A DNA stretch of 35,510 nucleotides from an uncultured Endomicrobiia bacterium. GTDB lineage: Bacteria; Elusimicrobiota; Endomicrobiia; DTEH01. The position numbers and the translations under genes are program-made. The DNA is taken from contig CALJEJ010000024.1 in the NCBI GenBank assembly GCA_938074745.1, positions 1 to 35,510 of the forward strand. Direction: 5' to 3'. The notes beneath the pieces were generated by a model. That model had not been told where the DNA came from and did no database searches. It worked only from the letters and a program-made list of their open reading frames with translations. Positions 10,048-19,495 of this stretch are shown one piece after another. Numbering within the stretch: the stretch's first letter is position 1; the number at the start of each line of letters is the position of its first letter.

Positions 10048-11496
10048 ATGAAAATCCATACGAAGATTATATTACTTTTGATTATAGTCATTTTTAGTTT
10101 AGGTTTTAGTGTTATTTTTTTTGTTAAGGAATTTATTTCAGGTCGTTTATCTGCTGAATTAGATGAAATGGGATTATGTATAGCACGGAATCTGGCTTCT
10201 AATTGTATTGAACCTATTTTGGTTGAGGATTTAGTAAAATTACAAAAAATGATTTCTGATACAAAACAATTAGAGAAACACATCGTTTATGTTTTTATTC
10301 TGGATACTCAAAGTGTACCTGTGGTACATACTTTTGGCGATTATTTCCCTAAAGGATTAGCTGATGCAGTATCTGGAATAAAGACTGCAGTAGGGGCTTT
10401 AGCCCCGTATAACGAACCTAAAGGTTCTACTCCGTATCAGATTCAAATTTTGAGTACTGAACAAGGGTTAATTAGAGATATTGCTTTCCCTATTTTAAAT
10501 GGAAGATTAGGAACTTTACACTTAGGTATTTCTGAAAAATATATTCAAGAGATAGTTTCTGCTATTGTGAACAGGTTGATTTTAATTATTTGTATCATTA
10601 CAGTTATGGGTATAGTGTTGACTTATTTTTTTGCTAATCGTACACTTTCAGAATTAAAAAAAGTAATAAAATCTATCAAAAAGATTGGTGAAGGCGATTT
10701 TAGTCAAAGAATCAATGTAAAATCAAAAGATGAAATAGGCCTGTTAGCGAAAACTTTTAATGAGATGGCAGAAAAACTTGAAAACACAAATATTCAACTT
10801 AAAAATGCTCAAACTCAATTAATTCAGACAGCAAAGATGGCTACTGTAGGACAGTTTGCTGCAGGTGTTGCTCATGAGATTAACAATCCGTTAGCTGGGA
10901 TTTTAAACTGTGTTCGTAGTTTATTAGCTGATCCTGAAATAAAAGGTCAGAAAAGAGGATATTTAGAATTAACTTTGAAAGGATTATTAAGAATAGAAAA
11001 CACAATTAAACAAATTTTAAGTTTTTCTAGTAAACATGAGTTTAAAGTAATGTTAGCCGATGTGAATCAGTTAATTAAAGAATCTTTAGAGTTTGTTAAA
11101 CATCGGTTAACAGAACAAAAAGTTGTTTTAGAATTAAATCTCTCAGAATCTTTACCTAAAATATTATGTGACCCTTACAAAATTCAACAGGTATTTTTAA
11201 ATATAATATCAAATGCTTTAGATGCATTGACCGTAGGTGGTAAGTTAAGTATTAGTACTGCTATGATAGATAAAAATATTGAGATCATTTTTATTGACAA
11301 TGGTAAAGGAATTAAAGAAGAACATTTAGATAAAGTGTTTGACCCATTTTTTACTACTAAAGAAGTTGGTAAAGGTGTAGGATTAGGTCTTTCAATAAGT
11401 TATAGTATAATTCAGCAGCATAAAGGAACAATAAGTATAAAAAGTAAAGAAAACCAAGGTACAACTGTAGTAATTAGGTTGCCAGTTAACAATTAA
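10048..11496 (+). CDS. Membrane sensor histidine kinase (periplasmic sensor, HAMP, HisKA, HATPase)
   Basis: Two TM segments; HAMP FSQRINVKSKDEIGLLAKTFNEMA; H-box FAAGVAHEINNPLAGIL; DNGKGIKEEHLDKVFDPFFTTK; GVGLGLSIS. Confidence 0.9.
   Translation: MKIHTKIILLLIIVIFSLGFSVIFFVKEFISGRLSAELDEMGLCIARNLASNCIEPILVEDLVKLQKMISDTKQLEKHIVYVFILDTQSVPVVHTFGDYFPKGLADAVSGIKTAVGALAPYNEPKGSTPYQIQILSTEQGLIRDIAFPILNGRLGTLHLGISEKYIQEIVSAIVNRLILIICIITVMGIVLTYFFANRTLSELKKVIKSIKKIGEGDFSQRINVKSKDEIGLLAKTFNEMAEKLENTNIQLKNAQTQLIQTAKMATVGQFAAGVAHEINNPLAGILNCVRSLLADPEIKGQKRGYLELTLKGLLRIENTIKQILSFSSKHEFKVMLADVNQLIKESLEFVKHRLTEQKVVLELNLSESLPKILCDPYKIQQVFLNIISNALDALTVGGKLSISTAMIDKNIEIIFIDNGKGIKEEHLDKVFDPFFTTKEVGKGVGLGLSISYSIIQQHKGTISIKSKENQGTTVVIRLPVNN
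10388..10433. repeat. Convergent pair of hairpin elements inside the histidine kinase CDS
   Basis: gcagtaggggctttagccccgtat then acgaacctaaaggttctactcc; encodes AVGALAPYNEPKGSTP. Confidence 0.9.
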
Positions 11497-11518
11497 AATA
11501 TATAATCGCTGTAATCAT

Positions 11519-12856
11519 ATGAAGAAAAAAATATTAGTTGTTGATGATGAAGAACTTATGCGTATAACTCTTAGGGATAGTTTAATAAAAGAAGGGTATG
11601 AAGTAGAGGTAGCGTGTGATGGTGAAGAAGGATGGGAAAAGTTTAAAAAAGAATATCCTGTATTGGTCTTAACTGATCTCAAACTTCCGGGGATGGATGG
11701 TATCCAACTTTTAGAAAAAATTAAAAGTATTTCTTCTGATACGATAGTGATAGTCATTACGGGTTATGGAACAATAGAATCTGCAGTCCAAGCAATGAAG
11801 TTAGGCGCTTATGATTATATCTGCAAACCTTTTATTCTTGAAGATATGGTTCTTTTAGTAAAAAGAGCATTTGAAGTTTATAATCTTAGAGAAGAAAACA
11901 AGAACTTGAAAAGTAAACTAAAAGAAAGTTATAAGTTAGGAGATATAATTGGTAAAAGTGAGAAGATGCAAGAAGTTTACCGAATGATTACAGCTGTAGC
12001 TAAGACTACTGCAACTGTTATTATTTATGGTGAAACAGGTACTGGGAAAGAACTTGTTGCTGAAACTATACATAAACTTAGTCCACGAAAAAATAAACCA
12101 TTGATAAAAGTTAGTTGTGCAGCGCTTCCTGAAACATTGTTAGAGAGTGAATTGTTTGGTTACGAAAGAGGAGCGTTTACGGATGCTGTTTCTCGTAAAA
12201 TAGGCAGGTTTGAGATGGCTGATGGTGGAACTTTATTCCTTGACGATGTTGATGATATTAAACCAGAAGTTCAGGTAAAACTTTTACGTGTCTTGCAGGA
12301 AAGAAAGTTTGAACGTATAGGTGGGACAGAAACACTCCAGGTTGATGTTCGTATTATTGCTGCTAGTAAGAAAGATTTATTAGATTTAGTTAAAGAAGGA
12401 AAGTTTCGTGAAGACCTTTATTATAGGTTAAATGTTATTCCTATATATCTTGCCCCACTCAGGGAAAGAAAAGAAGATATTCCGTTGTTAGTAGAACATT
12501 TTATTGAAAAATATACAAAACCTGCAGGAGACACTAAAAAAGAAATATCTCCTGAAGCACTGGAAGTTTTGGTATCTTATAATTGGCCGGGAAATGTTAG
12601 AGAACTGGAAAACGTGATTAAACGAGTTGTAACTCTTTGTAATAAAGATAAAATTACTCCACAGGATTTACCTGAGTTTTTACAATATCAAAAACAACCT
12701 CCAAAAACAATTCAGGAAGTAGTAAAAGAATCAGAAAAAGAACATATTTTGAAAATACTTTCACAAACAAAAGGTCGTAAGAAAGAAGCTGCAAAAATAT
12801 TAGGTATCACTCCAAAAACACTCTGGCAGAAATTAAAAGAGTACGGGATTAAATAA
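11519..12856 (+). CDS. NtrC-family sigma54-dependent response regulator
   Basis: REC domain VVDDEELMR, AAA+ GETGTGKELVAE, ELFGYERGAFTDA, C-terminal Fis-type HTH. Confidence 0.95.
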   Translation: MKKKILVVDDEELMRITLRDSLIKEGYEVEVACDGEEGWEKFKKEYPVLVLTDLKLPGMDGIQLLEKIKSISSDTIVIVITGYGTIESAVQAMKLGAYDYICKPFILEDMVLLVKRAFEVYNLREENKNLKSKLKESYKLGDIIGKSEKMQEVYRMITAVAKTTATVIIYGETGTGKELVAETIHKLSPRKNKPLIKVSCAALPETLLESELFGYERGAFTDAVSRKIGRFEMADGGTLFLDDVDDIKPEVQVKLLRVLQERKFERIGGTETLQVDVRIIAASKKDLLDLVKEGKFREDLYYRLNVIPIYLAPLRERKEDIPLLVEHFIEKYTKPAGDTKKEISPEALEVLVSYNWPGNVRELENVIKRVVTLCNKDKITPQDLPEFLQYQKQPPKTIQEVVKESEKEHILKILSQTKGRKKEAAKILGITPKTLWQKLKEYGIK

Positions 12857-12900
12857 TCAGATAAAACATAAAAACCCCCCACCCACAGGTTTGTTTCTAT

Positions 12901-12937
12901 ATTACTTTTTAGTAATCAGCGATTACCAAATGGTAAT
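12901..12937. promoter_or_regulatory. Two palindromes 21 bp apart, candidate enhancer (UAS) for the sigma54 activator
   Basis: ATTACT-N4-AGTAAT (12901-12916) and ATTACC-N4-GGTAAT (12922-12937). Confidence 0.6.
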
Positions 12938-12993
12938 ATCGTGATAATCCAAAAATTATAAAATTTCGTCGGATAATACAATATTTATCAATT

Positions 12994-13009
12994 TGGCAGA
13001 TTTGTTGCA
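12994..13009 (+). promoter_or_regulatory. Sigma54 (-24/-12) promoter upstream of the rnfC-like gene
   Basis: TGGCAG-ATTTG-TTGCA versus consensus TGGCAC-N5-TTGCW: one mismatch, exact spacing. Confidence 0.75.
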
Positions 13010-13029
13010 TATAGCCTTTTTAAGAAACT

Positions 13030-14520
13030 ATGATTTCAAAATATAAAACATTTCCTGGCGGATACAAGTTTACTAACATTTCAGGCCAGCCACAAGAAAA
13101 ATTGGTTGAATTAAAAATACCACAGATAGTTATTATTCCCTTAAAACAAGGTTTTGGTAATGAAGTCCCGCCACTGGTAAAACCCGGTGATAAGGTTAAA
13201 GCAGGACAAATCATTGGCAGAGATGATAATTCAGTTTCTTCTCCTGTGCATTCAACAGTCAATGGTGAAGTTTTAGAAATAAAGAAAATAAATTATTTCA
13301 AACAGGAAATAAATTCTGTTATAATAAAATCAGATGGGACACCTGACTGGCAACCGTTAGAAGGACACAATGCTGATTGGACAAAACTACCTGTTGAAAA
13401 AATAGAAGAATTAGTTTATCTTTCCGGAGCATCTTCGTTAGACAGAGAAGGTATACCAACCAGATTTAAAAGTTCAATTATCTTACCTCAAGATGTTGAA
13501 AATCTTATTATTCACGGTATAGGTTCAGAGATATATAATTTATCCTTAGGTGTCCTGCTTGCTGGCAAAAAAATATTTCATTTCGTTGACGGAATAAAAA
13601 TCCTGAAAACAATTTTACCAAAATCAAAAGTATATTTGGCATTAAATAGATACCATAAAAACTTAATTGAACAAATATCAAAACTTACTTCTGGTTTAGA
13701 CTGGCTTGAAATCCAGCCGTTAGAACCAAAATATCCACAAGGGTATGATGAAATGCTTGTCCCTACATTGCTCGGGAAAAAGTTCCCATACGGATATTCA
13801 GCAGCAAATATAGGTGTTGTAGTATTAAACATTCAGGCGGTACTACATGTTTATGAAGCAGTAGTTGAAGGTAAACCTTTAATAGAACGAACAATAGCGT
13901 TATGTGGTGAAGGGTTTAAAGAGAATCTTCATATAAAAGTTAGAGTTGGTACACCTCTTAAAGATATAATTTCTCAAAGATTAAAAGAAAATATAGAAGT
14001 AAGAATCGTATTAAACAGTCTTCTAACAGGTGTACGACTTAAAGATTTATCATTGCCAATAAATAGAACTTATTCCCAAATAATATCTATACCTGAAAAC
14101 AGAAACAGGGAATTTCTTTCTTTTTTAAGGCCTGGTGTAAAAAGAGATTCTTACAGTAATACTTTTCTGTCAAAATTTTTACAATTTTTTAAAAAAGAAC
14201 TAAATACAAACATCCACGGTGAACCAAGACCATGTATTTCTTGTGGTTATTGTGAAGAAGTTTGTCCTGTAGGTATTATACCTCATCTTATTTATAGATA
14301 TGTTGAAAGGAACATAATAGAACAAACTTTGATAAATTACGGAATTTTTGACTGTATAGAATGTAATTTATGCAGTTATGTTTGTCCATCAAAAATACCG
14401 TTGGCAAAATTTATTAAAGATGGACAACAAAAACTTATAAATCTTGGCTGTGACCGTTCTTTAAGGATACTGCCATATTTTGATTTAAAAGGGCTTGAAG
14501 AGTATAGAGGAGTAAAATGA
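13030..14520 (+). CDS. RnfC-like subunit with two C-terminal 4Fe-4S motifs
   Basis: FPGGYKFTN...PLVKPGDKVKAGQIIG N-terminus; CISCGYCEEVCPVGIIP and CIECNLCSYVCPSKIPL. Confidence 0.85.
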   Translation: MISKYKTFPGGYKFTNISGQPQEKLVELKIPQIVIIPLKQGFGNEVPPLVKPGDKVKAGQIIGRDDNSVSSPVHSTVNGEVLEIKKINYFKQEINSVIIKSDGTPDWQPLEGHNADWTKLPVEKIEELVYLSGASSLDREGIPTRFKSSIILPQDVENLIIHGIGSEIYNLSLGVLLAGKKIFHFVDGIKILKTILPKSKVYLALNRYHKNLIEQISKLTSGLDWLEIQPLEPKYPQGYDEMLVPTLLGKKFPYGYSAANIGVVVLNIQAVLHVYEAVVEGKPLIERTIALCGEGFKENLHIKVRVGTPLKDIISQRLKENIEVRIVLNSLLTGVRLKDLSLPINRTYSQIISIPENRNREFLSFLRPGVKRDSYSNTFLSKFLQFFKKELNTNIHGEPRPCISCGYCEEVCPVGIIPHLIYRYVERNIIEQTLINYGIFDCIECNLCSYVCPSKIPLAKFIKDGQQKLINLGCDRSLRILPYFDLKGLEEYRGVK

Positions 14521-14527
14521 GTTAATA

Positions 14528-14560
14528 GTTGATAGTCCACTGTCCATAGTCCACAGAGGA
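14528..14560. repeat. Period-7 repeat between the rnfC-like and nqrB-like genes
   Basis: gatagtccactgtccatagtccacag: tagtcca ctgtcca tagtcca. Confidence 0.85.
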
Positions 14561-14567
14561 TAGATAA

Positions 14568-15605
14568 ATGAAACAAGTTAGAATATTGATTGATAAATTA
14601 TACAAAATAAAATCGCTGTCAAAATTTAAGCCAGTACTTAATGCTATTGACGAGTTTTTCTTTGGTACAGATAAAGTTACTGTAATTTCCTTGCGTTCTC
14701 CACATATACTTGATAATATTGATATAAAACGGTATATGTCAACAGTAATAATTGCACTGCTTCCTGCAACAATTGCAGCAATATACTTTTATGGTTTAAA
14801 AGTTTTATTGATTATTGCTGTTTCTTACATCTTTGGTGGTTTAGTAGAAGTAATTTTCGCTATCGTAAGAAGAAAAGAAATTCATGAAGGATTTCTTGTT
14901 ACAGGGCTTATATTTCCTTTACTATTACCACCGACTGTACCTTTATGGGTAGTAGCGGTAGGGATAATATTTGGTGTTTTTATTGGCAAGGAAGTGTTCG
15001 GCGGGACCGGAAGAAATATTTTCAATCCTGCATTAGTAGGTAGATTGTTTATCACAATATGTTTTCCTGTGATAATGACTACACAGTGGCAACAACCGTT
15101 CAGTGATGCTATTACTTCTGCTACACCTTTGATGATTTACAAAACTACACATACTTTGACACCTCTTTTAGACCTTTTATTAGGCAAAACTCCGGGAAGT
15201 CTTGGAGAAACATTCCGTTTAGGGATAATTCTTGGTGGTATATTTTTGATAATTACAAAAGTAGCGAACTGGCGTGTTCCTTTATCTTATTTACTTTCTG
15301 TTTTTATATTTTCGTTTATTGGGAACAAATTATGGCCACAAAAGTTTGCTCCGCCTGTGTTCCAAATTTTAACAGGTGGACTTTTGTTTGGCGCATTTTT
15401 TATGGCAACAGATCCTGTAACAACACCGTTTACAAAACAAGGTAAATGGATAGCAGGTATACTTTGTGGATTGTTAACAGTACTAATTAGAGGTTTATCT
15501 GGTTATGTTGAAGGTGTAATGTTTTCTATAATTCTTATGAACGGTTTTTCTCCATTAATAGACCAGTTAGTACTTAAAGTAAAGTATGCAACTTCGCTGC
15601 GGTAA
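14568..15605 (+). CDS. NqrB/RnfD-family membrane subunit (NqrB-like)
   Basis: HEGFLVTGLIFPLLLPPTVPLWVVAVGIIFGVFIGKEVFGGTGRNIFNPALVGR; flavinylation-like TSATPL. Confidence 0.88.
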   Translation: MKQVRILIDKLYKIKSLSKFKPVLNAIDEFFFGTDKVTVISLRSPHILDNIDIKRYMSTVIIALLPATIAAIYFYGLKVLLIIAVSYIFGGLVEVIFAIVRRKEIHEGFLVTGLIFPLLLPPTVPLWVVAVGIIFGVFIGKEVFGGTGRNIFNPALVGRLFITICFPVIMTTQWQQPFSDAITSATPLMIYKTTHTLTPLLDLLLGKTPGSLGETFRLGIILGGIFLIITKVANWRVPLSYLLSVFIFSFIGNKLWPQKFAPPVFQILTGGLLFGAFFMATDPVTTPFTKQGKWIAGILCGLLTVLIRGLSGYVEGVMFSIILMNGFSPLIDQLVLKVKYATSLR

Positions 15606-15617
15606 TCATTCTTAGGT

Positions 15618-16190
15618 ATGAAAGAGAAAATATCAATAATACTATTTGTAATAGTGTTAGGTAGTATATCATCAGGATTACTTGTAGGTATAAATTCTTG
15701 GACAAAACCTAAGGTGATAAAGAACAAAGAATTAAAACTGAAATCAAGTATACTTGATGTTTTCGGAATTAAATATGAAAAAGATACCATTGAGAGTGTC
15801 TTCAGTCAGAATATAGAAACATTTGAAAAAAACGGCACTGTATTTTATAGAACAAAAACTAATGAGATTGCATTTAAATATTCAGGTTCTGGTCTTTGGG
15901 GACCAATCTCAGGTGTTATTGCTTTGAATCCAGATTTAGATACTATTAAAGGGATAAAAATACTTCATCAAGAAGAAACTCCAGGATTAGGTGGCAGGAT
16001 TGCAGAACAAGAGTTTTTGTCACAGTTTAAAAATAAAAAGATTACTCCAAAACTCGTAATAGTTGTAAAGGAAAAAGCAAAACAAGAAAATGAAGTTGAC
16101 GGGATAACCGGTGCTACTATGACTTGTAAATCATTTGAGGAACTGTTGAATAAAGATATTAAGGAGCATTTAGAATGTTTAAAAAAATAA
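15618..16190 (+). CDS. NqrC/RnfG-family FMN-binding subunit
   Basis: SGLWGPISGVIAL, EETPGLGGRI, and C-terminal GITGATMTC flavinylation motif. Confidence 0.88.
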   Translation: MKEKISIILFVIVLGSISSGLLVGINSWTKPKVIKNKELKLKSSILDVFGIKYEKDTIESVFSQNIETFEKNGTVFYRTKTNEIAFKYSGSGLWGPISGVIALNPDLDTIKGIKILHQEETPGLGGRIAEQEFLSQFKNKKITPKLVIVVKEKAKQENEVDGITGATMTCKSFEELLNKDIKEHLECLKK

Positions 16191-16804
16191 AAAAACTAAC
16201 TTATACAAGACCATTTAGAATAATAATAAATGGCCTCTGGAAAGATAATCCAATATTCTGTATGGTATTAGGTATATGCTCATCTTTGGCAATAACTAAC
16301 CGTGTAGAGAACGCAATTGCTATGGGTTTAGGTGTAACTTTTGTAACTGTAGCTACTTCAGTTATAATTTCAGCAATGAGAAATTTTATTCCATCACGAG
16401 TTAGAATGATAACATACATGGTTGTTATTTCTACATTTGTAATTTGTGTTGACCAGTTCTTGAAAGCGTTCTTCCCAACAATATCTGAAGCAATGGGTCC
16501 TTATGTAGGATTAATTATTACGAACTGTATAGTTATGGGTAGAGCAGAAGGGTTTGCAATGAAAAACCCTGTTGTTTATTCGTTTTTGGACGCTTTATCT
16601 TGTGGTATCGGTTATACTTATACGCTTCTTATTATATCAATAATAAGAGAAATATTAGCATTCGGGACAATATTAAGATATAGAGTTATGCCACAAACTT
16701 GGACAAACTGGGTAGCATTAGCAATGGCGCCAGGAGCATTTGTTTTGCTGGCTTTATATTTATGGATAATGAGAACACTTGCAAAAGTAGAACCTGAGAA
16801 ATAG
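16175..16804 (+). CDS. NqrD/RnfE-family membrane subunit
   Basis: NPIFCMVLGICSSLAITN, NCIVMGRAEGFAMKNPV, IIREILAFGTI. Confidence 0.9.
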   Translation: MFKKIKKLTYTRPFRIIINGLWKDNPIFCMVLGICSSLAITNRVENAIAMGLGVTFVTVATSVIISAMRNFIPSRVRMITYMVVISTFVICVDQFLKAFFPTISEAMGPYVGLIITNCIVMGRAEGFAMKNPVVYSFLDALSCGIGYTYTLLIISIIREILAFGTILRYRVMPQTWTNWVALAMAPGAFVLLALYLWIMRTLAKVEPEK

Positions 16805-16815
16805 GTACGAAAAAT

Positions 16816-17406
16816 ATGAATACACATCCTCTACTAATATTTATAGCGGCAATTTTTCCACACAATATCGCGTTAACTTACATACTCGGTATGTGCCCTC
16901 TAATAGCAATATCAAAAAATCTTAAGACTGCTTTTGGTATGGGGATATCAGTAATTTTTGTAGTGACTTTGACTGCGGTTATAAATTGGTTCGTATATAA
17001 TTTGATTTTATTACCTACAAATAGCCAAATAATTTCGTATGTAATTTTTATTATAACAATAGCGGCATCTGTGCAACTTGTAGAAATGCTTCTTGAAAGA
17101 TTTTTCCCACCACTACAAGTGGCATTTGGTATATTTTTACCATTGATAACTGTCAACTGTATAGTTCTTGCAGTTTCACTATTTATGGTATTAAGAGAAT
17201 ACGATTTCATAAAAACGGTATGTTTTGCTTCAGGTAGTGCTATTGGATGGGCAATTACAATTGTAACAGTTTCAGCAATAAAAGAAAAATTGTTACTCAT
17301 AGCTGATATACCGAAGGGATTAAAAGGGCCTGCAATAACAATGATAATTTTAGGAATTTTATCACTTGCTTTTATGGGATTTGGAGGGATGGTGAAAATA
17401 AGATGA
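16816..17406 (+). CDS. NqrE/RnfA-family membrane subunit
   Basis: NIALTYILGMCPLIAISKNLKTAFGMG; FLPLITVNCIVLAV. Confidence 0.9.
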   Translation: MNTHPLLIFIAAIFPHNIALTYILGMCPLIAISKNLKTAFGMGISVIFVVTLTAVINWFVYNLILLPTNSQIISYVIFIITIAASVQLVEMLLERFFPPLQVAFGIFLPLITVNCIVLAVSLFMVLREYDFIKTVCFASGSAIGWAITIVTVSAIKEKLLLIADIPKGLKGPAITMIILGILSLAFMGFGGMVKIR

Positions 17407-18533
17407 ATTTAATAACACCTGTTATTTTAATGAATATAATTTTGTTCATAATAACAGTGTTACTTATTTTTGCAGAAAGTGTCCTTGTACCACACAAAAT
17501 ATGTAAAGTTGTGATTAACAAAGAAAGAGTATTTACAACTGAAAGTGGAGCTTCATTACTTAGTTTTTTTACTAAAAACAAAATATTTATTCCCTCAGCC
17601 TGTGGTGGGAAAGCAACCTGTGGCCATTGTAAAATAAAAGTTTTAAACGGTGGTGGACCAATCTTACCTACCGAAGAAGTTTTTATTACTCAAAAGGAAA
17701 AATCTGCAGGGATACGTCTTGCATGCCAGGTGAAAATCAAACAAGATATTGAAGTTTATCTCCCTGAACATTTGTTTGAAGCAAAAGAATATCAAGCAGT
17801 TGTTGAAGAAATCAGTTCACTTACTCATGATATTAAACATTTTACTTTAAAACTTTTAGAACCAAAAACAATAAACTTTAAGCCAGGCCAGTATATACAA
17901 ATTAAAGTTCCGGGGACTGAAGAGTTCCGTGCATATTCTATAGCTTCTTCTCCAAGGCAAAATGATAGAATTGAATTAATAATACGACTTGTTCATGGTG
18001 GATTGTGTTCAACATATATGCACAATGTACTTGAGGTAGGTGATAAAGTTGTATTCACAGGACCATTTGGCGAGTTTTTCCTTCGTGAAGAGTCTGACAA
18101 GGAAATAATATGTATCGCTGGTGGATGTGGTATGTCACCAATAAGGTCTATAATTTTATATTTAGCTGAACTTGGGATGCCAAGAAAAGTTACATATTTT
18201 TTTGGTGCGAGAACAAAAAAAGACTTATTCTATGTTGAAGAGATGACAGAACTTGAAAAAAAATATCCAAATTTTAAATTTATTCCTGCGTTGTCTGAAC
18301 CAGAACCAGAAGATAAATGGGAAGGCGAAGTCGGACTTATAACACAAGTTGTGGAAAGATATCTTGATATATATATGAACGGGCGATATGAGATATATTT
18401 ATCTGGAAGATATGAGGGAGCAGGTGTATTAGAGTCATATTTATGTGGTCCACCACCAATGATAGACGCAGCAATAAAAGTTCTGACAAAAAAAGGTGTG
18501 CATATAGAAAATGTTTATTATGATAAATTCTGA
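17403..18533 (+). CDS. nqrF: NqrF-like 2Fe-2S / FAD NADH-oxidizing subunit
   Basis: N-terminal TM; IFIPSACGGKATCGHCKIKVLNGGGPILPTE; RLACQVKIKQDIEV; ferredoxin-reductase domain RAYSIASSP and YLCGPPPMIDAA. Confidence 0.9.
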   Translation: MNLITPVILMNIILFIITVLLIFAESVLVPHKICKVVINKERVFTTESGASLLSFFTKNKIFIPSACGGKATCGHCKIKVLNGGGPILPTEEVFITQKEKSAGIRLACQVKIKQDIEVYLPEHLFEAKEYQAVVEEISSLTHDIKHFTLKLLEPKTINFKPGQYIQIKVPGTEEFRAYSIASSPRQNDRIELIIRLVHGGLCSTYMHNVLEVGDKVVFTGPFGEFFLREESDKEIICIAGGCGMSPIRSIILYLAELGMPRKVTYFFGARTKKDLFYVEEMTELEKKYPNFKFIPALSEPEPEDKWEGEVGLITQVVERYLDIYMNGRYEIYLSGRYEGAGVLESYLCGPPPMIDAAIKVLTKKGVHIENVYYDKF

Positions 18534-18560
18534 AAATATAAAAGGAGTTGTAGGTCTATT

Positions 18561-19487
18561 GTGAAAGAAAGGTTCAAAGTCTGGCTTAAAGCAATAAGGT
18601 GGCATTTTTTTACTGCTACTATAGTGCCAGTAGTATTAGGTGCTGCGATAGCATGGTATCAATTAGGTAAGTTTAACTGGATAAATTTCTTTTTAGTTTT
18701 GATTGGTGGAATTTTTATCCATGCAGGATTAAATTTAGCAAATGATTATTTTGATCATACTTCAGGTGTGGACGAAGTTAATCAGTTCCCAACTATTTTT
18801 AGTGGTGGAAGTCGTGTAATCCAAGAAAAACTTATTGCTGCTGAGAAAGTACTTATAGCAAGTATTTGCTGTTTTCTTATAGGGATTGGTATTGGGTTAT
18901 ATCTTAATTCAATTTTGCCAGGGAATATACTCCTAATTATAGGTATCGTAGGAATATTTTTAGCATTTTTTTATACTGCTGACCCGCTTAGGATTGGGTA
19001 TACAGGTATTGGTGAGATATGTTGCGGTATAGGGTTTGGTCCTGTTATGGTTTTAGGTTCATATTATGTCCAAGCACAGCAACTATCATGGCTACCATTT
19101 TTTGGTTCAGTCCCTGTAGGTATTCTTATTGCTTTAGTTCTTTACATAAACGAATTTCCTGACTATGATGCTGACAAAAAAGTAGGGAAAAAAACTTTAG
19201 TAGTTCTTTTAGGAAAGAAGAAAGCAATTAGAATCTATTATTTACTTTTGTGGCTTGTTTATCTTTGGATTATTTTAGGAGTGATTACAAAACTCTTACC
19301 TTATTTTGCATTGATAGTATTTTTTACACTTCCATTGTGTCTTAAAGCAATTAATATAGCAAAGTCAAATTATGATAAAATTTATGAATTACTTCCAACT
19401 AATGCTATAACTGTTGTACTACATTTAACAATAGGTCTTTTTTTAAGCGGAAGTTATATATTAGAAAAAATGATTTTCGGTAATTAA
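18561..19487 (+). CDS. UbiA-family prenyltransferase, MenA-like
   Basis: NDYFDHTSGVDEVN and NEFPDYDADKKVGKKTLVVLLGK; GTG start with RBS aaggag. Confidence 0.85.
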   Translation: MKERFKVWLKAIRWHFFTATIVPVVLGAAIAWYQLGKFNWINFFLVLIGGIFIHAGLNLANDYFDHTSGVDEVNQFPTIFSGGSRVIQEKLIAAEKVLIASICCFLIGIGIGLYLNSILPGNILLIIGIVGIFLAFFYTADPLRIGYTGIGEICCGIGFGPVMVLGSYYVQAQQLSWLPFFGSVPVGILIALVLYINEFPDYDADKKVGKKTLVVLLGKKKAIRIYYLLLWLVYLWIILGVITKLLPYFALIVFFTLPLCLKAINIAKSNYDKIYELLPTNAITVVLHLTIGLFLSGSYILEKMIFGN

Positions 19488-19495
19488 ATAGATTA

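Noticed and set aside
12872-12890. CCCCCCACCCACAG, similar to CCCCCACCCACACG at 7368-7381, as a further repeat family
   Set aside because: Only two short C-rich matches; insufficient to separate from chance or minor low-complexity sequence.
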